In this document: piece by piece, positions 51,675 through 60,680 of the stretch
How positions within the stretch are numbered: the first letter of the stretch is position 1
Layout: each line of letters begins with the position of its first letter
From: Ignavibacteriota bacterium
GTDB lineage: Bacteria; Bacteroidota; Ignavibacteria; UBA10030; SZUA-254
NCBI GenBank assembly: GCA_016212665.1
Contig: JACREZ010000026.1
Coordinates: forward strand, 1-62,236
DNA length: 62,236 bases
Direction: 5' to 3'
The notes under the pieces: generated by a model
Database searches by the model: none
The model's input: only the letters and a program-made list of their open reading frames with translations
Told to the model about the DNA's origin: nothing
Made by a program: the position numbers and the translations under genes

Positions 51675-54600
51675 TTATTTGATTATCAGCATCTTTTTAA
51701 TAGAAACAAACGATTCAGGTTTACTAACGTTATTCCCATGACTTACTTCAAGTTTGTAGAAGTAAACTCCTGAAGCAAAATTAGTTGCGTCAAATGGAAT
51801 TTGATGTTGACCTACTTCAAATTCTTTTTGGTCAACTATGTTTGCCACCAACTGACCGAGAATGTTATAAATTTTCAACGATACAACTGAACGATTGGGG
51901 AGTTCAAATGCAATCGTTGTAACAGGATTAAACGGATTGGGATAATTCTGGTGGAGTTTGAATTCCGATGGTTGAGCGTTTTCTTGTATGCCAACAACGG
52001 TCGGGTTAAATACAAATCTGTCATCAGAGGTCAGAGCCTGATATGGATAGATGACTAATGTGCCGGGGCTTTCATTCTGAACATGACCTGTTATCGTACG
52101 CAACGAAAGTATGTACATAATTGTTGCTTTCGAGCCGACAGTCAATTCTTCTTCGATCGCGTTGGGTGGCATCGAAAATTGATTCGTTCCGGTTGAATCA
52201 TATTCTTCGTCATAAATGAAAATAGGTTCGAAATGTTGCCATAAACCATCATTTCTAAAATCAAACCATGCCATAGTCAATTGACGTTTGCCGAAATGGA
52301 CACGATGGTCCCAAACTGAAAATGGAACCTCCGTAAATGAGGTTTCTGGTTGAATAATAAATCCTCTTCCAGTTCCTGCCTGTCGTAGGCGGTATGCTTT
52401 CTGTTTTTGAGTAGAATCGAATTTCACTTCAACTATGTAATTATTAGTTGTATCGAAAACAGAATTAATTCTTGCAATATAAGAACTAACACTAAATCCA
52501 GGTGCAACACCAAAATTAAAAACTGCATAAGGTCCAAGGAAATGCCCTGAGCCCTGAATCCACTGTGGGAAGTCCGAAATCCATCTGGTTGAATCGTGAC
52601 TCAGTCCTCCTTTCCTTCCCCAATTTTTTCCCCTGAACAATTTAAATCCATCAATAGCAGGAGTACCATGCCCAATATCATCAGGAAACGGTTGATTCAG
52701 GAGTAAGTCCCTCCCCTCAGAAATATCAGTCAGATTAAATCCTTGATTGGAGAGTGTATCAATTGAGTCAACAATGGAAATTAGATATTCATGGTCTTTA
52801 ACATCAGAAGGATTTACAACTCTTACATCGAATGCCCATGCACCCGTCCCTTGTGTGTGGACTTGCGGAGATGAAAAAATTCTGAACGGTATATCCTGCA
52901 CAGGAAAGCTAAAAGTTTGTCTCCATACATTTCGCTTATCATCCCGAATAATAACATCCATGCTCAACATCGAACTATCATAATCCGGCGGAACATTTAA
53001 AATGAAATATGATGAATCATCGTTCAAATTGTAAACCATCGAATAACTTGAATTATTTTCGACTTCAGGAACTGTCAGTATTCTATACCTTGGTTCCCAC
53101 GATGGACTAACTCGAAGGTTACTTAAATTTACTGAGGATGCATTTTGAAATGTTAATAGATACCGGATATTTTCACCCGGATTTGCTACACCATCGCCAT
53201 TGATATTATCAGAGACAATATTACCTGCTGCAACTGTCAATGGTCCGGCTGTAGTAATATCATCAGCAACATGTTGCCATGTGTAGCTTGAATTATCATT
53301 ATATGAAACGTTTAAATTCATATACAATCCTTCTTCTTGTTGATTCACGAGAATCGAATTTCCATAGATATGGTCGCCAGCATTTTCATCATCGTGTAAA
53401 CCATCATCATACAACTGGCCTGATGCAACATAAAAACCATTGTATTGTTTTATAATTACTCCAACCGATTGTACTGAAGTCGTATCAACATTCGCTTGAA
53501 CTTTTACTATCGTTGGTTGACCGAGACTGAAAACCGTTCGTGCTGATGCAGTCGGGATAGTAGAAAAGGGAGTTGAAAACATGAAATCATAAAAGTATTG
53601 AACTGCTTCATCATTCGACTTCAAAACAGAAACGCTGTTGAGGTGGTCGAATCCTTTACCGCCAATGAGAGCAACAACTACTTCCTGTGTATCACCGAGA
53701 GCCATCGTAAATGGTCCTGATGCGAGAACAATTCGACGGTCACTCGGAGAATCTCTTCTACCATCTATCCATCCGCGTAACGTAATTGGGTCACCGGAAA
53801 GTGTATATTTTGTCGGCTGATTGGTTGTCGGATCAATGTGAGGTTCTTCCGGTGTAATCGGGCGCGGTCTGAATCCTCTAATTAAATTCCACCACTGAAG
53901 TGTACCGGCATATTGACCGAGTGTTGGGTCGGAATCATATCCACCAGCAGCAAAATATGCAAATGAAGTCATAGGTAAATTTGTAAATCCCTGACGGTAG
54001 CCGAAATCAAACCGAGCAGTTAGCCCGCTATATGGAACAATAGGACCCTGTAACAAATCATACCCTATAGCTGGAGGGGGAAGACCAAATTTCTGATATT
54101 CATTATCAGATGCTTGCGCATTATAAACGTATCCTAATGATAATGGCACATTACATCCGGCGTAATCATCACCATAATTTCCCAAATCGGGGTCGGACCA
54201 CTTTGCAAGATACATTGAATCTATTTTTGCATTGGAGGGTGTTGTCGCCGTTCCTTTATATATCAATCTGTATCGTTGAAAGATGACATTTGCCAATTGG
54301 TCAGTCCGGTTATAAGCCCAGCAGGTAACTTGCATTTCAATACCTATCGGAGGTGAGCCGTAGAGCCCTGAAGTTGCCGATGCCCTCAAATCATTGGCAA
54401 CAAACCAAACTACCTGATCAGCATTTGCACATCCGGGTTCATCCTTCGATGAGTTGTAAACAGCTGATGTTTCAGGGTCATATACTCCGTTATAATTCCT
54501 GTCGTAATATGGCGCTCCTTTTTGCCAGGGCCATTCAAGCCAATCTTTTTTGTACTGTTCACGAACTCCATCAATCATTGCTTGAGTTACAGAATCATAC

Positions 54601-55073
54601 TTAACATCATATAGCTCTGCAGCGTCTTTTGATAAATCAGCAGTATTCCAATCTCGTCGGACTCGATATATTCGCACAGTCGAGTCACTTGGAGATTCAG
54701 CAACACCTTTGGAAACTATTCTCCCCGGAACCGTTCCATAATTATAAGTCTGACCTCCTACTCGTAGAATCACACTACTACTATCGCTGACCTTTCCTGC
54801 CCATACTAATCCACCGGCATACACCGCCGTGGCAGTTCCTCTTGGAAACGTAACACCGGAATTATCATCCTGTGGTCTTCGTTCCATTCGCCCGTCATCG
54901 CCAACCCACATAGAAATGTTGTTGATGTTGACTAATGTCGCACGAGGAGTTCCGGCTACCTGTGAAACATCCTTTTTGCGAGAAGATGTGGACTTACTTT
55001 TTATTTCTCCACTTCCCCAAACACTAAGAACAAAAATCATGATAATGACAACATTACTATGCACTCGCTTCAT
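51675..55073 (-). CDS. Large secreted protein with type IX secretion sorting domain
   Basis: This 1,132-residue protein has a signal peptide (HSNVVIIMIFVLSVWGSGE). The long mature part has Asp-rich and beta-rich segments, including DRNYNGVYDPETSAVY (EF-hand-like Asp/Asn pattern) and Ig-like regions around 600-740 (GDGVANPGENIRYLLTFQNAS). The C-terminal 90 residues form a T9SS type A sorting domain: FKLHQNYPNPFNPVTTIAF, SLKIYNILGQLV and ASGVYFYKLEV. The protein is exported by Sec, carried across the outer membrane by T9SS and then released or anchored. Biological role of the body is not recognisable. Monocistronic; a small hairpin (55112-55133) lies upstream of the start. Confidence 0.9.
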   Translation of the reverse strand: MKRVHSNVVIIMIFVLSVWGSGEIKSKSTSSRKKDVSQVAGTPRATLVNINNISMWVGDDGRMERRPQDDNSGVTFPRGTATAVYAGGLVWAGKVSDSSSVILRVGGQTYNYGTVPGRIVSKGVAESPSDSTVRIYRVRRDWNTADLSKDAAELYDVKYDSVTQAMIDGVREQYKKDWLEWPWQKGAPYYDRNYNGVYDPETSAVYNSSKDEPGCANADQVVWFVANDLRASATSGLYGSPPIGIEMQVTCWAYNRTDQLANVIFQRYRLIYKGTATTPSNAKIDSMYLAKWSDPDLGNYGDDYAGCNVPLSLGYVYNAQASDNEYQKFGLPPPAIGYDLLQGPIVPYSGLTARFDFGYRQGFTNLPMTSFAYFAAGGYDSDPTLGQYAGTLQWWNLIRGFRPRPITPEEPHIDPTTNQPTKYTLSGDPITLRGWIDGRRDSPSDRRIVLASGPFTMALGDTQEVVVALIGGKGFDHLNSVSVLKSNDEAVQYFYDFMFSTPFSTIPTASARTVFSLGQPTIVKVQANVDTTSVQSVGVIIKQYNGFYVASGQLYDDGLHDDENAGDHIYGNSILVNQQEEGLYMNLNVSYNDNSSYTWQHVADDITTAGPLTVAAGNIVSDNINGDGVANPGENIRYLLTFQNASSVNLSNLRVSPSWEPRYRILTVPEVENNSSYSMVYNLNDDSSYFILNVPPDYDSSMLSMDVIIRDDKRNVWRQTFSFPVQDIPFRIFSSPQVHTQGTGAWAFDVRVVNPSDVKDHEYLISIVDSIDTLSNQGFNLTDISEGRDLLLNQPFPDDIGHGTPAIDGFKLFRGKNWGRKGGLSHDSTRWISDFPQWIQGSGHFLGPYAVFNFGVAPGFSVSSYIARINSVFDTTNNYIVEVKFDSTQKQKAYRLRQAGTGRGFIIQPETSFTEVPFSVWDHRVHFGKRQLTMAWFDFRNDGLWQHFEPIFIYDEEYDSTGTNQFSMPPNAIEEELTVGSKATIMYILSLRTITGHVQNESPGTLVIYPYQALTSDDRFVFNPTVVGIQENAQPSEFKLHQNYPNPFNPVTTIAFELPNRSVVSLKIYNILGQLVANIVDQKEFEVGQHQIPFDATNFASGVYFYKLEVSHGNNVSKPESFVSIKKMLIIK

Positions 55074-55380
55074 TATTACCTCAATAAGTTAACATTAATC
55101 TTGTTTGAACGGTTTGTTCTGTGAGGAACAAACATGAATAGTGTGCAATTGTAAGAATATCTTCTACGAAAGACAAATCTTTGTAATGAAAAGCATCAAT
55201 GTATTTTTATTTTTAAGCGGATAGTTTACAATTTTCAGAATAAAATTAGACTGTCAATACATTTGTATTTCACTCCTTCTTTGGCTAATTTCATCCCGTG
55301 CTTTTCAGACAATCATTCACGGTCAATTCTCGTTTTGTTTTTCCGTAAGAGAAATTAGTTCTCATTTATTCATTTCAGTT
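55074..55380. other. Divergent intergenic region with weak promoter candidate
   Basis: In this 307-bp AT-rich gap, GTTTGTTC/GAACAAAC (55112-55133) form an 8-bp hairpin near the T9SS gene start. TTTACA (55225-55230) and TAGACT (55247-55252), 16 bp apart, are a weak plus-strand sigma-70 candidate for the efflux operon. Nothing else is seen. Confidence 0.4.
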
Positions 55381-56448
55381 ATGACTTCAACAACCCGAAA
55401 CCTCATTATCATCGCAGGAATATTCATCGCTCTCGTCGCTTGGAAATATTTCATATCCGATTCATCGAATGAAATCGCGAATGCTTCTGATTCCCGCAAC
55501 AATAAACCTGCACAGCAAATCTCAGTTGAATTTGTCGTTGTTCAGCCGGAATCATTCAGTGAGCGGGTGCAAACGGTCGGAACAATTCTTTCAAACGAAG
55601 AAGTAGAAATACGGAGTGAAATATCGGGCAAAATTGAAAAGATATTGTTTACAGAAGGAACCAAAGTCAACAAAGGAGATGTCCTCATTAAAATCAATGA
55701 CGATGAATTGCAGGCACGACTTCTTTCTGCACAATCCCGGTTGAAATTAGCCGAACAACAGCAAGAGCGTCAACATCAACTCTTTGAAAAGAACTTACTG
55801 AGTCAACAAGAGTTTGATGGGACCATTAACGAGTTAAACGTAGTCAAGGCAGAAGTTCAATTAGTCAAAGCGCAACTTGATAAAACCGAAATCTTTGCTC
55901 CGTTCGATGGCAATATCGGATTGAGATATGTGAGTGAAGGAAGTTATCTCTCTCCGACAACAATCATAACGACGTTGCAGGATTACAGTACGGTAAAAAT
56001 TGATTTCACGTTCCCGGAAAAATATTCTTCGGAAATCAAGAATGGAGATAAAATATTTTTTACCGTTCAAGGAACAACGAAAAAGTTTTCCGGCTCCGTC
56101 TATGCAATCGCACCAAAGATTGACCCGGCAACGCGTACACTTCGCATTCGTGCCGCCAGCCCGAACAGCGATGGAGATTTAGTCCCCGGCGGATTTGCAA
56201 ACGTGGAGGTTCAATTACAAGCGAAGGAGAGTTTAACTATTCCGTCGTATGCTGTGATTCCTGAGCTCAAACGCCACAAAGTGTTTGTGTGTGAAAATGG
56301 CAAAGCAATCGAGAGAGTAATCGAACTCGGAAACCGGGGCGATGAACGCGTGGAAGTAGTACAAGGATTACAAGCGGGGGATACCATCATCACCTCCGCG
56401 CTCTTACAACTACGTTCAGGGATGGATGTCCGTCCTCTCCAAAAGTAA
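55381..56448 (+). CDS. RND efflux periplasmic adaptor subunit
   Basis: This is a membrane-fusion protein of an RND drug-efflux pump. The 355 residues have an N-terminal anchor (8-25, LIIIAGIFIALVAWKYF) and a lipoyl-like barrel-sandwich hybrid (SERVQTVGTILSNEEVEIRSEISGKIEKILFTEGTKVNKGDVLIKI, about 60-105, and its second half APFDGNIGLRYVSEGSYL). A short alpha hairpin lies between them, followed by beta-barrel and membrane-proximal domains (IDPATRTLRIRA). It resembles MexE/AcrA-type HlyD-family adaptors. Cotranscribed with the pump gene 25 bp downstream. No TolC-type gene is adjacent. Confidence 0.92.
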   Translation: MTSTTRNLIIIAGIFIALVAWKYFISDSSNEIANASDSRNNKPAQQISVEFVVVQPESFSERVQTVGTILSNEEVEIRSEISGKIEKILFTEGTKVNKGDVLIKINDDELQARLLSAQSRLKLAEQQQERQHQLFEKNLLSQQEFDGTINELNVVKAEVQLVKAQLDKTEIFAPFDGNIGLRYVSEGSYLSPTTIITTLQDYSTVKIDFTFPEKYSSEIKNGDKIFFTVQGTTKKFSGSVYAIAPKIDPATRTLRIRAASPNSDGDLVPGGFANVEVQLQAKESLTIPSYAVIPELKRHKVFVCENGKAIERVIELGNRGDERVEVVQGLQAGDTIITSALLQLRSGMDVRPLQK

Positions 56449-56473
56449 CTCGTATTGAAAAAGGAAACTGAAC

Positions 56474-59400
56474 GTGAGTCTCTCCTCCATTTGCATTAAA
56501 CGACCAGTAATGACAATCGTTTTGTCGGTTGTCATTCTTTTGTTTGGAATCATCGGCTTCACCTATCTCGGAGTGCGTGAGTATCCGAATGTTGACCCTG
56601 CCATCATCAATGTCAACACGAGTTATCCCGGTGCGAACGCGGACGTGATTGAATCGCAGATTACTGAACGGCTTGAAGATGCCATCAGTAGTGTGCCGGG
56701 AATTCGTTCCATCAATTCCACAAGCCGCGATGGAAGAAGTTCCATCACGATTGAATTCGAGTTAGAAGTAAATTTAGAAACTGCCGCAAACGATGTGCGA
56801 GATAAAGTCGCAGGCGCAGTCGGGAACCTTCCGCCGGATGCCGACCCGCCCGTCGTTGCAAAAGCTGATGCCGATGCTTCTCCGATAGTTATCATGAACA
56901 TCAGCAGTGGAACGCGAAACTTGTTAGAACTGAGCAACATCGCTGACAGGATTTTCAAAGAACGATTACAGACTATTAATGGCGTCAGTGAGGTTCGTAT
57001 CTTCGGAGAAAAGCGCTACGCAATGCGTCTTTGGATGAACCCTGCAAAACTTGCGGCGTACCAAATTACCGCACTCGATGTCCGAAGCGCGTTGAATGCA
57101 GAAAATCTTGAATTGCCTGCCGGACGCATCGAAGGAAACGATGTCGAACTGAGCGTACGAACGTTAAGCCGACTTCAAACAGTTGATGAGTTTAACAATC
57201 TCATTATTCGTGAACAGGACGGACAAATCATTCGTTTGCGAGATATTGGATTTGCTGAACTCGGTCCTGAAAACGAGCGAACTGTCTCAAAAGGATTGAA
57301 CGGTCCTCGTGTTGCCATCGCTGTTGTTCCGCAACCCGGCTCAAATCATATCGCCATCGCCGATGAATTTTATCGCCGCATCGAACAAATCAAAAAAGAA
57401 TTGCCGGAAGATATTGAACTCAACACAGCGTTCGATACAACCCGTTACATCCGTGCATCCATCGAAGAAGTGAAAGAAACAATCATTACTGCGTTCTCAC
57501 TCGTCGTCCTTATTATCTTCCTCTTTCTTCGTGATTGGAGAACGACGCTCATCCCTGTCTTTGCCATTCCGATTTCTCTCATCGGAACATTCTTCATTAT
57601 GTACTTGGTTGATTTCTCCATCAACGTATTGACGTTGCTTGGAATTGTACTTGCTATCGGGATGGTCGTGGACGACGCGATCGTTGTCCTCGAAAATATT
57701 TTCGCGAAGATTGAAGACGGAATGGAACCAATCGAAGCGGGCTTCAAAGGTTCGAAGGAAGTCTTCTTCGCCGTCATCTCAACAACCATTGCGCTTATTG
57801 CCGTCTTCATGCCGATTGTTTTTCTGCAAGGATTTACCGGGCGACTGTTTCAGGAATTCGGCATCGTCATTGGCGGTTCGGTTGCAATTTCCGCATTCGT
57901 TGCGCTCACGCTCACGCCAATGTTAAGCGCACGATTGATTAAAGCACACGCCAAGCACAATTGGTTTTACAATAAAACCGAACCGTTCTTTGTTAAACTC
58001 ATTGCTTCGTATGAACATTCTCTCGATTCGTTCATGAAGAAACGTTGGCTTGCCTTTGTTATTATGCTCGGTTCAGGTGCGATGCTCGTTGGATTGTCGT
58101 TGATTCTTCCGCAAGAACTTGCACCGTTGGAAGACAGAAGCCGAGTTCGGATAACTTCCACCGCCCCGGAAGGAACATCGTTCGAGCGGATGGATAATTA
58201 CATGGACGACATTATTGACCTCGTGCGTTCAAAAGTTCCGGAAGTTGATGCGGTCATGGCAAACACATCGGGGTTTTCCGGCGCGGCAAATTCGGGCTCA
58301 ACACTTATCACGCTTGTTCCGCCGGATGAACGAGAACGTTCACAAAACGACATTGCTCAAGAGTTGTCCCGTTCCGTGCGGCAACTAAATGACGCGAGGA
58401 CTATCGTAACGCAAGAGCAAACCATCAGTGTTGGCGGCGGCGCGGCACGATTCGGACTTCCGGTTCAGTACGTTCTTCAAGCGCCGAATCTGGAAAAGTT
58501 ACGAGAGACGCTCCCCCGTTTCCTTGACGAAGTAAATAACAGTCCCGTCTTCAGCATTTCGGATGTCAATTTGAAATTCAACAAGCCGGAGTTGGTTATT
58601 GAAATCAAACGTGACCGCGCACGCTCGCTCGGTATTTCTGTCAGCGATATTGCACAGGCGTTACAACTTACACTCGCAGGTCAGCGGTACGGATATTTCA
58701 TCAAAGACGGAAAGCAATATCAGGTCATCGGTCAACTGACAAGAGAGAACCGCGACGAGCCACTCGATTTGAAATCCATTTTCATCCGCAACCGGCAGGG
58801 ACAATTGATTCAACTCGATAATGTTGTGACTGTTGAAGAGAATGCGAATCCGCCGCAGTTGTACAGGTTCAACCGCTACATTGCCGCAACAGTTTCTGCC
58901 GGACTCGCACCCGGTTACTCGCTCAGCGATGGCATCAAAGCGATGGATGAAATTTCTCATAAAGTGTTGGATGAATCGTTCTCGACTTCGCTCGCCGGCG
59001 CGGCTCGCGACTTTGCCGAAAGTTCATCAAGTCTCCTATTCGTGTTCCTGCTTGCGCTCGCACTCACCTATCTCATCCTTGCCGCTCAATTTGAAAGTTT
59101 CCGTGACCCGTTCATCATCATGTTCACTGTGCCGCTTGCGGTTGCCGGAGCGTTTCTGTCGCTCTGGTATTTCAGTCAAACGTTCAACATCTTCAGTCAG
59201 ATTGGATTAGTGATGCTGATTGGTTTGGTAACGAAGAACGGAATTTTGATTGTGGAGTTTGCCAACCAACGAAAGGCGACAGGACTTTCCAAAATGGAAG
59301 CGGTCAAGAGCGCCGCCTCTGCCCGCTTCCGTCCGATTTTGATGACGAGTCTCTCGACCATTCTCGGCATCTTACCAATCGCTCTCGGACTTGGCGCCGG

Positions 59401-59593
59401 TTCCGAAAGCCGCGTCTCAATGGGTATCGCCGTCGTCGGTGGAATGATTTTCTCCGGCGTATTAACGCTGTACGTTATTCCCGCGATTTATTCTTATCTC
59501 TCGAAAGAGACGAAACTTAAACCGGAAAATGGAGAAGGGATGATTGAACCTGTAAAAGCGATGACGATGAGTTCAGAGATAGAGAACGTTTGA
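56474..59593 (+). CDS. HAE1-family RND multidrug efflux transporter
   Basis: This proton-driven inner-membrane pump belongs to the hydrophobe/amphiphile efflux class. The 1,039 residues have two halves of six helices with large periplasmic loops. TM4 GIVLAIGMVVDDAIVVLENI holds the two proton-relay aspartates. The N terminus (ICIKRPVMTIVLSVVILLFG) and C-terminal GLVTKNGILIVEFANQ are typical of AcrB/MexF-like proteins. The start is a GTG preceded by AAAGGAAAC. The Asp pair and lack of CusA-like motifs separate it from the heavy-metal pump at 19862. Substrates unknown. Confidence 0.95.
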   Translation: MSLSSICIKRPVMTIVLSVVILLFGIIGFTYLGVREYPNVDPAIINVNTSYPGANADVIESQITERLEDAISSVPGIRSINSTSRDGRSSITIEFELEVNLETAANDVRDKVAGAVGNLPPDADPPVVAKADADASPIVIMNISSGTRNLLELSNIADRIFKERLQTINGVSEVRIFGEKRYAMRLWMNPAKLAAYQITALDVRSALNAENLELPAGRIEGNDVELSVRTLSRLQTVDEFNNLIIREQDGQIIRLRDIGFAELGPENERTVSKGLNGPRVAIAVVPQPGSNHIAIADEFYRRIEQIKKELPEDIELNTAFDTTRYIRASIEEVKETIITAFSLVVLIIFLFLRDWRTTLIPVFAIPISLIGTFFIMYLVDFSINVLTLLGIVLAIGMVVDDAIVVLENIFAKIEDGMEPIEAGFKGSKEVFFAVISTTIALIAVFMPIVFLQGFTGRLFQEFGIVIGGSVAISAFVALTLTPMLSARLIKAHAKHNWFYNKTEPFFVKLIASYEHSLDSFMKKRWLAFVIMLGSGAMLVGLSLILPQELAPLEDRSRVRITSTAPEGTSFERMDNYMDDIIDLVRSKVPEVDAVMANTSGFSGAANSGSTLITLVPPDERERSQNDIAQELSRSVRQLNDARTIVTQEQTISVGGGAARFGLPVQYVLQAPNLEKLRETLPRFLDEVNNSPVFSISDVNLKFNKPELVIEIKRDRARSLGISVSDIAQALQLTLAGQRYGYFIKDGKQYQVIGQLTRENRDEPLDLKSIFIRNRQGQLIQLDNVVTVEENANPPQLYRFNRYIAATVSAGLAPGYSLSDGIKAMDEISHKVLDESFSTSLAGAARDFAESSSSLLFVFLLALALTYLILAAQFESFRDPFIIMFTVPLAVAGAFLSLWYFSQTFNIFSQIGLVMLIGLVTKNGILIVEFANQRKATGLSKMEAVKSAASARFRPILMTSLSTILGILPIALGLGAGSESRVSMGIAVVGGMIFSGVLTLYVIPAIYSYLSKETKLKPENGEGMIEPVKAMTMSSEIENV

Positions 59594-59607
59594 GGTGAGT
59601 TTCACTT

Positions 59608-59663
59608 GGAGGTCACGCCTGTCTGCTCTATCTACGATACCGTAGACGAGTTGTAAACCTTTG
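59608..59663. repeat. Direct repeat flanking PIN module, copy 1
   Basis: This 56-bp sequence starts GGAGGTCACGCC and ends AAACCTTTG. It contains a small palindrome (TCTACG ATAC CGTAGA). The second copy is at 60431-60488 in the same orientation with one substitution and a 2-bp indel. Confidence 0.85.
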
Positions 59664-59712
59664 CTATATTCCCACGCTGATAACTTATTGGAGCCTCGGG
59701 AACGAGACTTTA

Positions 59713-59910
59713 TTACATGAAATTACTTTCCGCTCTGTTTTTCTTTTTGCTTATCTTTTTCATGAACGGACCTAAAATCGGGTTAGCAAGCACAACAGAA
59801 ATCTGATGGTTGTGTGCCTGTATATCTTCGATGTTTTCATATTCCTGCTGAATTATTTGCTGTATGTCCCATTTCATTTGAACGCAATCAAATTCTTTTT
59901 CTTTCTTCAT
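59713..59910 (-). CDS. Small charged protein, candidate antitoxin for the adjacent PIN protein
   Basis: This 65-residue product has its ATG overlapping the stop of the PIN gene by 4 bp. It begins MKKEKEFDCVQMKWDIQQ, a pattern (FDCV.MK..IQ) I associate with small genes next to PIN toxins. A helix with IIQQEYENIED and a basic C terminus (KKISKKKNRAE) follow. It is not obviously homologous to the 54-residue protein behind the other PIN gene, though the position and order are the same. Antitoxin role is inferred from context. Confidence 0.65.
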   Translation of the reverse strand: MKKEKEFDCVQMKWDIQQIIQQEYENIEDIQAHNHQISVVLANPILGPFMKKISKKKNRAESNFM

Positions 59911-60365
59911 AACTCGACAACTTCTTTTGGTGAGTAAATATTAATTGGCTTATAACCGTAAAGCAAATTCACTGCCTGGAATGACTGAATCTTTTCAAAA
60001 TGTACTATGTGTTTGAAGTTCCAACTTACGACAAAATCTACTTGTGCGACAGAAGCGGTTGCTATATGCTCTGCATCGGAGATAGATGATGGTGATAAAA
60101 TTCCCGCTTCAAGATACTTATCTCGAAGAAATCCTATTTCCTCAGTAAACTCTATGAATTCTATAAATTGAGGTGGTAACTCTGAAAGCACCATTTGAAC
60201 GCGTTGAGGCGCCTTATGAAGCTCTCGTAAGGTCGTCGTTGAAATCACCAATGCAAACTTTCCTTCTGTTACTTCAGCAAAGAGTTTTTTGCTCTCCTTC
60301 TCAAACTCAACATCGAAACATCCGCCAAAGACCGATGTATCTGCATAGATTGAATATTTCTTCAT
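59907..60365 (-). CDS. PIN-domain protein, probable VapC-like RNase toxin (second copy)
   Basis: This 152-residue PIN domain has candidate metal ligands Asp9 (IYADTSVFGGCFD), Glu48 (TLRELHK), Asp97 (SISDAEHI) and Asp110 (QVDFVVSWNFKH). It is a full-length paralogue of 4788-5243, sharing GGCFD, FVVSWNFKHIV and the SPKE ending, but the two genes have diverged widely. Toxin precedes the small partner gene. The whole module sits between two near-identical direct repeats (59608-59663 and 60431-60488), consistent with movement as a unit. RNase function is inferred from the family. Confidence 0.85.
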   Translation of the reverse strand: MKKYSIYADTSVFGGCFDVEFEKESKKLFAEVTEGKFALVISTTTLRELHKAPQRVQMVLSELPPQFIEFIEFTEEIGFLRDKYLEAGILSPSSISDAEHIATASVAQVDFVVSWNFKHIVHFEKIQSFQAVNLLYGYKPINIYSPKEVVEL

Positions 60366-60430
60366 GGCGTTGAAAATGTAAGAAGATTGCAGTTGAGTTA
60401 CAAGGATTTAGCACTCCTCGAACTTTACCC

Positions 60431-60488
60431 GGAGGTCACGCTTGTCTGCTCTATCTACGATACCGTAGGTACGAGTTGTAAACCTTTG
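60431..60488. repeat. Direct repeat flanking PIN module, copy 2
   Basis: This 58-bp sequence is almost identical to 59608-59663 and in the same orientation. One C/T change and an extra GT in the centre are the only differences. Confidence 0.85.
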
Positions 60489-60519
60489 GCATGAGGCCAT
60501 TCCGTGACCCAACCGTTCG

Positions 60520-60643
60520 TGTCACGGTGTGGGAGAGTGTCCGAGAACTACCTGTTTTTGTGTTTCGACTATTGAAAACAATTCAGAATCGAAATATTAT
60601 TTTCGAAAAACCTAGTTCTCGGACAGTCTCATGGACCGTGACA
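60520..60643. mobile_element. MITE-like element with 30-bp imperfect terminal inverted repeats
   Basis: The left arm 60520-60549 (starts TGTCACGGT, ends CCGAGAACT) and right arm 60614-60643 (starts AGTTCTCGG, ends ACCGTGACA) are complementary at 25 of 30 positions, with mismatches in the middle. The 64-bp centre is AT-rich and codes for nothing. Size and structure fit a miniature inverted-repeat element or a large RNA hairpin. No target-site duplication is obvious. Confidence 0.6.
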
Positions 60644-60680
60644 CCCAAGAAAAATTTTTAGACGCTACTGCCGCGATTTG

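Larger units (their letters stand above)
60366..60680. other. Repeat-rich intergenic region, no gene seen
   Basis: This 315-bp gap lies between the caspase-like and PIN genes. It contains the second direct repeat (60431-60488), an inverted repeat CCGTGAC/GTCACGG (60502-60508 and 60521-60527), and the large inverted-repeat element at 60520-60643. I see no ORF. Confidence 0.7.

Noticed and set aside
59608-60488. Complete insertion sequence around the PIN module
   Set aside because: Direct repeats are present, but there is no transposase, integrase or terminal inverted repeat at the boundaries.
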